Below, piece by piece: positions 5,351 through 8,060 of a DNA stretch of 8,060 nucleotides. The notes under the pieces were generated by a model, which saw only the letters and a list, made by a program, of their open reading frames with translations, searched no databases and was not told where the DNA came from. A program made the position numbers and the translations under genes. How positions within the stretch are numbered: position 1 is the stretch's first letter; each line of letters begins with the position of its first letter. This DNA is from JAKACU01 sp021821185 (GTDB lineage: Bacteria > Bacillota > Bacilli > Alicyclobacillales > SLC66), in NCBI GenBank assembly GCA_027343965.1, contig DAHWJX010000141.1, positions 1 through 8,060 of the forward strand, in the 5' to 3' direction.

Positions 5351-5811
5351 GTTTTTCACATGGAATTCGCTCATTTTTATAGCGTCCGATAATATATATT
5401 ATGTAAACTATAAATTCATATGATAAAAATCAATTTGTTGTAGAAAATGTCGATAGTAAGCAGTGATTCGTCCGAAAACTACTAACTTAGCAATTACTTC
5501 TACTCAACCACTCGCGCCACTTTACCATTGCATATAGCATGTCGCCCACGTAATGCGATGTCTATTCCGCTAAATACACCTGATAATTAAGAATAAGAAT
5601 TCGCTTTTGCAGTATTTGCACTTCGCATGCCCTCTGGTCGATCCCGATTGCTTCTTATTCACACTGATTATAATTCTAACTTCTGGCACGTATAAACTCG
5701 TGAATCGCAGTCCAAGATGCTAATAGAGTAGATGATCGGCCGCTTTCAGACAGTCTTGACACAGGCCCCCCTGGGCCCCTCATTTTTAAAGAAGGGATAG
5801 CGATTGTAAAT
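5346..5811. other. Intergenic stretch between ars and cas modules, no supportable gene
   Basis: About 465 bases separate the ars terminator from cas4. I find no convincing gene on either strand. The longest plus-strand opening here, about 5574-5714, has no start codon and no recognised similarity, and the reverse ORF at 5676-5870 runs over the start of cas4. The left part is AT-rich, with an AT palindrome at 5389-5402. GAATAAGAA (5591-5599) and TTCTTATTC (5652-5660) are inverted copies. In the common I-C order cas7 would end here, but I see no cas7-like remnant. Confidence 0.6.
5756..5790 (+). promoter_or_regulatory. Candidate promoter and GC hairpin upstream of cas4
   Basis: A consensus -35 TTGACA lies at 5756-5761, but the expected -10 position (about 5779-5786) has no good match. 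Between them GGCCC (5764-5768) and GGGCC (5773-5777) form a 5-bp GC hairpin with a CCCT loop, followed after five bases by TTTTT (5783-5787). Read alone this looks like a short terminator or attenuator. An alternative promoter is TTGCTT (5648-5653) with a perfect TATAAT (5669-5674), spacer 15, which would place the hairpin inside the cas leader transcript. Neither choice is firm. Confidence 0.35.
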
Positions 5812-6459
5812 ATGGTGCCGTTAAACGTGAATTCATTTTCAGATGAGGACTGGGTTACACTCTCGGCCATACAGCACTATAGCTATTGCGAGCGGCAATA
5901 CGCGCTAATTTATAAGGAGCAATTATTTGAAGAAAACTACTTTACCATGCACGGGCGTCTAGCGCACGAACGGCCAGATACACCGGGAAAGACACACGTT
6001 GGCGAAGTGACAGAGTTACGCAGCCTCACCGTATGGTCTGATCGCTATGGACTTTATGGCAAATGCGATGTCGTGGAATTTCAAGGTGGGCGCATCTTTC
6101 CAGTCGAGTATAAGCATGGCCACGCGCACACATCGGAGCATGATGAGATGCAGCTTTGTGCACAAGGAATTTGCTTGGAGGAGATGTTTGACACACCGGT
6201 TCTTGCAGGTGCGATATACCACATCGGGTTAAAGCACCGCACAGAAGTGGAATTTACCGCGACATTAAGGAATGCCGTACTCGATCTTGCAGAGCGTATT
6301 CGAGCAGCACAGCAAACCGACGTTCTGCCACAAGCTTGCTATGACAAACGCTGTACGGACTGCTCACTCATCGATCTGTGCATGCCCATGTTACATGCTC
6401 ACCTTGGGTATGATCCAATGTGGGCACAGAAACTGCCAAAGGGGGCGCTCGAGGTATGA
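5812..6459 (+). CDS. cas4: Cas4, subtype I-C Fe-S exonuclease of spacer acquisition
   Basis: This is a 215-residue RecB-like nuclease. Iron-sulphur ligands are Cys26 (YSYCERQ) and Cys181, Cys184 and Cys190 (RCTDCSLIDLC). The nuclease core has His52 (LAHE), Asp86 (GKCDVVEF), Glu99/Lys101 (PVEYKHG) and Gln114 (MQLCAQG). LSAIQHYSYCERQYALIYKE is typical of the I-C group. Cas4 works with Cas1-Cas2, selecting and trimming prespacers with the right PAM and orientation. The start is uncertain: ATG 5812 has GAAGGG 15 bases upstream, longer than usual, and no better in-frame start was seen. Its stop overlaps the cas1 start (ATGA). No cas7 or other effector gene precedes it, unlike the usual I-C order. 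Confidence 0.94.
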   Translation: MVPLNVNSFSDEDWVTLSAIQHYSYCERQYALIYKEQLFEENYFTMHGRLAHERPDTPGKTHVGEVTELRSLTVWSDRYGLYGKCDVVEFQGGRIFPVEYKHGHAHTSEHDEMQLCAQGICLEEMFDTPVLAGAIYHIGLKHRTEVEFTATLRNAVLDLAERIRAAQQTDVLPQACYDKRCTDCSLIDLCMPMLHAHLGYDPMWAQKLPKGALEV

Positions 6460-7487
6460 TCGATGCGTTACAAAATGTGCTTTACGTGCAAACGGACGGC
6501 GCCGTGATGCGTCTCGACCATGACAATATCGTTGTCTCGCAAGAACGTGAGGAGATATTTCGCATCCCCATTCACCACATTTTCTCGATCATCGCAATGG
6601 GACGAGTGTCGATGACTAGTCCACTGATGGCGTATTGCGCCGAAAAAGGAATTCCAATCGCACATTTAAAATCATCAGGCCGCTTTGAATATCGGATCGA
6701 AGGCAAACGTTCCGGCAACGTGCTACTGCGCATCGCGCAGCACCGGCTCTTGTGGCAACCGGATAACGTCGTAAACCTAGTGCAGGCGATTGTGGCTGGT
6801 AAGCTCTATAACAGCCGCCAAGTGTTACTGCGCTCTGCTCGCGACAACCACGATGTTGGCAAACAGGTCGAAATGCGCGGCGTGTCCGAAGAGATCGCCC
6901 GCGATCTTCGTCGGTTACACTCTATTCACCATGTGGATCAACTCCGCGGAATAGAAGGCATCAATGCCAAACGATATTATTCGCAGATTCCCAACCACTT
7001 GCATTCTGAACACTCAGCCTTCACCTTTACCGGTAGAACAAAACGACCACCGCTTGATCCCATCAATGCGCTACTATCCTTTCTCTACTCACTGCTTACC
7101 AATGACTGCGTCTCAGCACTACAATCGGTAGGACTAGACCCCCAAGTTGGATACTTACACACGTTGAGACCGGGGAGGCCATCGCTTGCGCTGGACTTAA
7201 TGGAGGAGTTTAGACCGGTACTAGCCGATCGATTGGCATTTACACTGATCAACCGCCAGCAAATACAGCCTGACCATTTTGATCGGGAACCTTCCGGGGC
7301 TGTTTTTTTAAATGAGCGCGGTCGAAAGGCTGTCATTTCCACGTACCAGGAACGAAAGAAAGAGACGTTTATGCACCCGGAGCTCAAACAGCATGTCACA
7401 TATGGCACGTTGCCGCTCGTACAGGCTCGGTTACTTGCACGAGCGATTCGCACAGATCAACAATATGTTCCATTTTATAGCAAGTAA
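6456..7487 (+). CDS. cas1: Cas1, subtype I-C CRISPR integrase
   Basis: The product is 343 residues, the usual length for I-C Cas1. An N-terminal beta domain (NVLYVQTDGAVMRLD; VPLH-like IPIHHIFSI) is followed by a helical catalytic domain. Expected metal ligands are Glu167 (GIEGIN), His235 (VGYLHTLRPGRPSL) and an acidic residue in ALDLMEEFRP (Glu250, with Asp247 nearby). KRPPLDPINALLSFLYSLL and GAVFLNERGRK are further family blocks. With Cas2 it inserts new spacers at the leader end of the array. I take ATG 6456, which overlaps the cas4 stop by four bases with GGGGG ten bases upstream. A GTG at 6420 would extend it 12 residues into cas4, with no family support. The active site looks intact. 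Confidence 0.96.
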   Translation: MIDALQNVLYVQTDGAVMRLDHDNIVVSQEREEIFRIPIHHIFSIIAMGRVSMTSPLMAYCAEKGIPIAHLKSSGRFEYRIEGKRSGNVLLRIAQHRLLWQPDNVVNLVQAIVAGKLYNSRQVLLRSARDNHDVGKQVEMRGVSEEIARDLRRLHSIHHVDQLRGIEGINAKRYYSQIPNHLHSEHSAFTFTGRTKRPPLDPINALLSFLYSLLTNDCVSALQSVGLDPQVGYLHTLRPGRPSLALDLMEEFRPVLADRLAFTLINRQQIQPDHFDREPSGAVFLNERGRKAVISTYQERKKETFMHPELKQHVTYGTLPLVQARLLARAIRTDQQYVPFYSK

Positions 7488-7511
7488 CACATCGCCAGAG
7501 GAGGTCTCACC

Positions 7512-7802
7512 GTGTTTATTATCGTTGCCTACGACATCTCAACAGAAACCAAGACCGGACAGCGCCGCCTGCGTAAAGTGGCCCAAACATGCCAAGGTGT
7601 GGGCCAGCGTGTGCAAAACTCAGTCTTTGAATGTCAGTTGGATGAGGTCAAGTACCTGCAGTTTGTTCATAAACTACAAAAGTTGATGCACCGCGAAGAG
7701 GACAATATAAGATTATACCGACTGACGTCCATCTCGCCTGATATGATCTTGCAGTTGGGCCACGGCCGCGCGATAGACTTCACGGCGCCTCTGATCCTAT
7801 AG
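7512..7802 (+). CDS. cas2: Cas2, subtype I-C
   Basis: This 96-residue ferredoxin-fold protein starts with GTG 7512, placed seven bases after GGAGG (7500-7504), the best ribosome site of the cas group. MFIIVAYDIST carries the conserved Asp8 at the end of the first strand. QRVQNSVFECQL and EEDNIRLYRL are the I-C family's second and later blocks. Cas2 dimers form the scaffold of the Cas1-Cas2 integration complex. It lies 24 bases after cas1, so the three genes form one transcription unit. The stop (TAG, 7800-7802) is followed by a small inverted repeat and then the leader-like region. Confidence 0.95.
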   Translation: MFIIVAYDISTETKTGQRRLRKVAQTCQGVGQRVQNSVFECQLDEVKYLQFVHKLQKLMHREEDNIRLYRLTSISPDMILQLGHGRAIDFTAPLIL

Positions 7803-7808
7803 GTTCAC

Positions 7809-7843
7809 TTCAAAAGGCCGCTGGCAACACAACGGCCCTTGAA
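7809..7843 (+). other. Imperfect hairpin just after cas2
   Basis: TTCAA (7809-7813) and GGCCG (7816-7820) pair with CGGCC (7833-7837) and TTGAA (7839-7843) around a 12-base loop, with a small asymmetric bulge (two bases against one). There is no T tract after it, so it is not a standard intrinsic terminator. It could slow transcription or protect the 3' end of the cas4-cas1-cas2 message. Confidence 0.4.
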
Positions 7844-7928
7844 TCACACATAGTTCACAAGCGCTTACTGGAGATGCTCAGGTACTTCCTGGTCGCGCAA
7901 TTTATGATCGGTTTCGCTTCAATGATTA

Positions 7929-7994
7929 GATCGCCTCTTACCGCATGCTGTGCAGGTGGGTACGGATGTGCAGCATGCAATCACAGCGGCGATC
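7929..7994. repeat. Two-tier inverted repeat in the leader-like region
   Basis: An inner stem pairs GCATGCTGTGCA (7943-7954) with TGTGCAGCATGC (7967-7978): 12 pairs, two of them G-U, around a 12-base loop. An outer stem pairs GATCGCC (7929-7935) with GGCGATC (7988-7994) across an internal loop. Together they make a 66-base structured element about 60 bases before the presumed first CRISPR repeat. Function unknown; it may act as DNA (binding site or cruciform) or RNA. Confidence 0.5.
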
Positions 7995-8005
7995 CTTTAA
8001 TGGTG

Positions 8006-8041
8006 CCGCAGGATAAACCTGCGGATTAACGTGTCTTTTTT
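8006..8041 (+). other. Perfect 7-bp hairpin followed by a T run
   Basis: CCGCAGG (8006-8012) and CCTGCGG (8018-8024) form a GC-rich stem with an ATAAA loop. Six Ts follow at 8036-8041, eleven bases after the stem. That gap is too long for a classic intrinsic terminator but leaves partial termination possible. It is 10 bases from the presumed CRISPR repeat, in the part of the leader that Cas1-Cas2 or helper proteins usually recognise. Confidence 0.4.
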
Positions 8042-8050
8042 AATAGGTCA

Positions 8051-8060
8051 GTCGCATTCG
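8051..8060 (+). CRISPR. Probable start of first type I-C CRISPR repeat, cut by window edge
   Basis: The last ten bases, GTCGCATTCG, resemble the opening of type I-C repeats, which usually start GTCGCA and end in GTGGATTGAAA plus one base. Position also fits: downstream of cas2, after about 250 bases of leader-like sequence and in the direction of cas transcription. Only ten bases are visible, so no second repeat or spacer confirms it. The hexamer alone would occur by chance in a region this size about one time in sixteen. Confidence 0.5.

Noticed and set aside
5168..5392. 74-residue plus-strand ORF over the end of DUF420 and the terminator
   Set aside because: It runs through the terminator stem in another frame and has no plausible ribosome site or domain.
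5389..5402. AT palindrome ATAATATATATTAT as an operator
   Set aside because: It is a simple AT run just after a terminator with no promoter or gene arranged around it.
5591..5660. Nine-base inverted repeat GAATAAGAA / TTCTTATTC as ends of a small mobile element
   Set aside because: In 465 bases a pair this long is not improbable by chance, there is no target-site duplication, and the 70-base unit is not repeated in the window.
5676..5870. Reverse-strand ORF of 64 residues entering cas4
   Set aside because: It overlaps the cas4 start, has no recognisable domain, and has no supporting ribosome site that I could see.
7085..7453. Reverse-strand ORF of 122 residues within cas1
   Set aside because: It lies wholly inside the conserved catalytic part of cas1 and has no recognisable features.
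6420..7487. Longer 355-residue Cas1 from GTG 6420
   Set aside because: The extra 12 residues lie in cas4 and are not Cas1-like; ATG 6456 forms the common ATGA overlap.

Overview
The window reads as a Bacillota chromosome segment. The Shine-Dalgarno sites are strong and purine-rich. ArsC is the thioredoxin-coupled, Bacillus-type arsenate reductase, ArsA is split into two half-size ATPases, and the cas genes are subtype I-C. The arsenic genes together with CRISPR genes would suit an environmental, perhaps acidophilic, bacillus, but I cannot name a genus from the sequence. All confident protein genes are on the + strand.

Layout. (1) 1-74: the 3' end of a tRNA-Gly (anticodon CCC) and its terminator. 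(2) 75-278: the ars control region, with a sigma-A-type promoter followed by a perfect 16-bp palindrome (likely ArsR operator). A possible 46-residue membrane peptide is encoded on the minus strand. (3) 279-5345: a compact arsenic-resistance operon, in order an AhpD/CMD-like gene with a Cys-rich tail, arsD, arsA1, arsA2, arsR, arsB, arsC and a DUF420 membrane protein, closed by a strong intrinsic terminator. (4) 5346-5811: about 465 bases without a supportable gene. (5) 5812-7802: cas4, cas1 and cas2 of subtype I-C, tightly packed. (6) 7803-8060: a leader-like region with several hairpins. It ends in ten bases that look like the start of a type I-C CRISPR repeat, cut by the window edge.

How the genes work together. 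ArsC reduces arsenate to arsenite using thioredoxin. ArsD is expected to bind arsenite on its three N-terminal cysteines and pass it to the ArsA1/ArsA2 ATPase pair, which would energise extrusion through ArsB. ArsR, encoded fifth in the operon, would release the promoter when arsenite binds, giving autoregulation. The roles of the AhpD-like first gene and the DUF420 last gene are not established. The AhpD-like protein lacks the second Cys of the usual CxxC and carries a C-terminal Cys cluster; ArsD lacks the C-terminal Cys pairs seen in the classic R773 protein. Cas4-Cas1-Cas2 form a spacer-acquisition module. No I-C effector gene (cas3, cas5, cas8c, cas7) lies in the place immediately upstream of cas4 where the usual I-C order puts them.

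The best candidates for something less described are the Cys-tailed AhpD-like protein leading the ars operon, the detached I-C adaptation module with its structured leader, and the DUF420 gene whose ribosome-binding site may be paired with the arsC 3' end.
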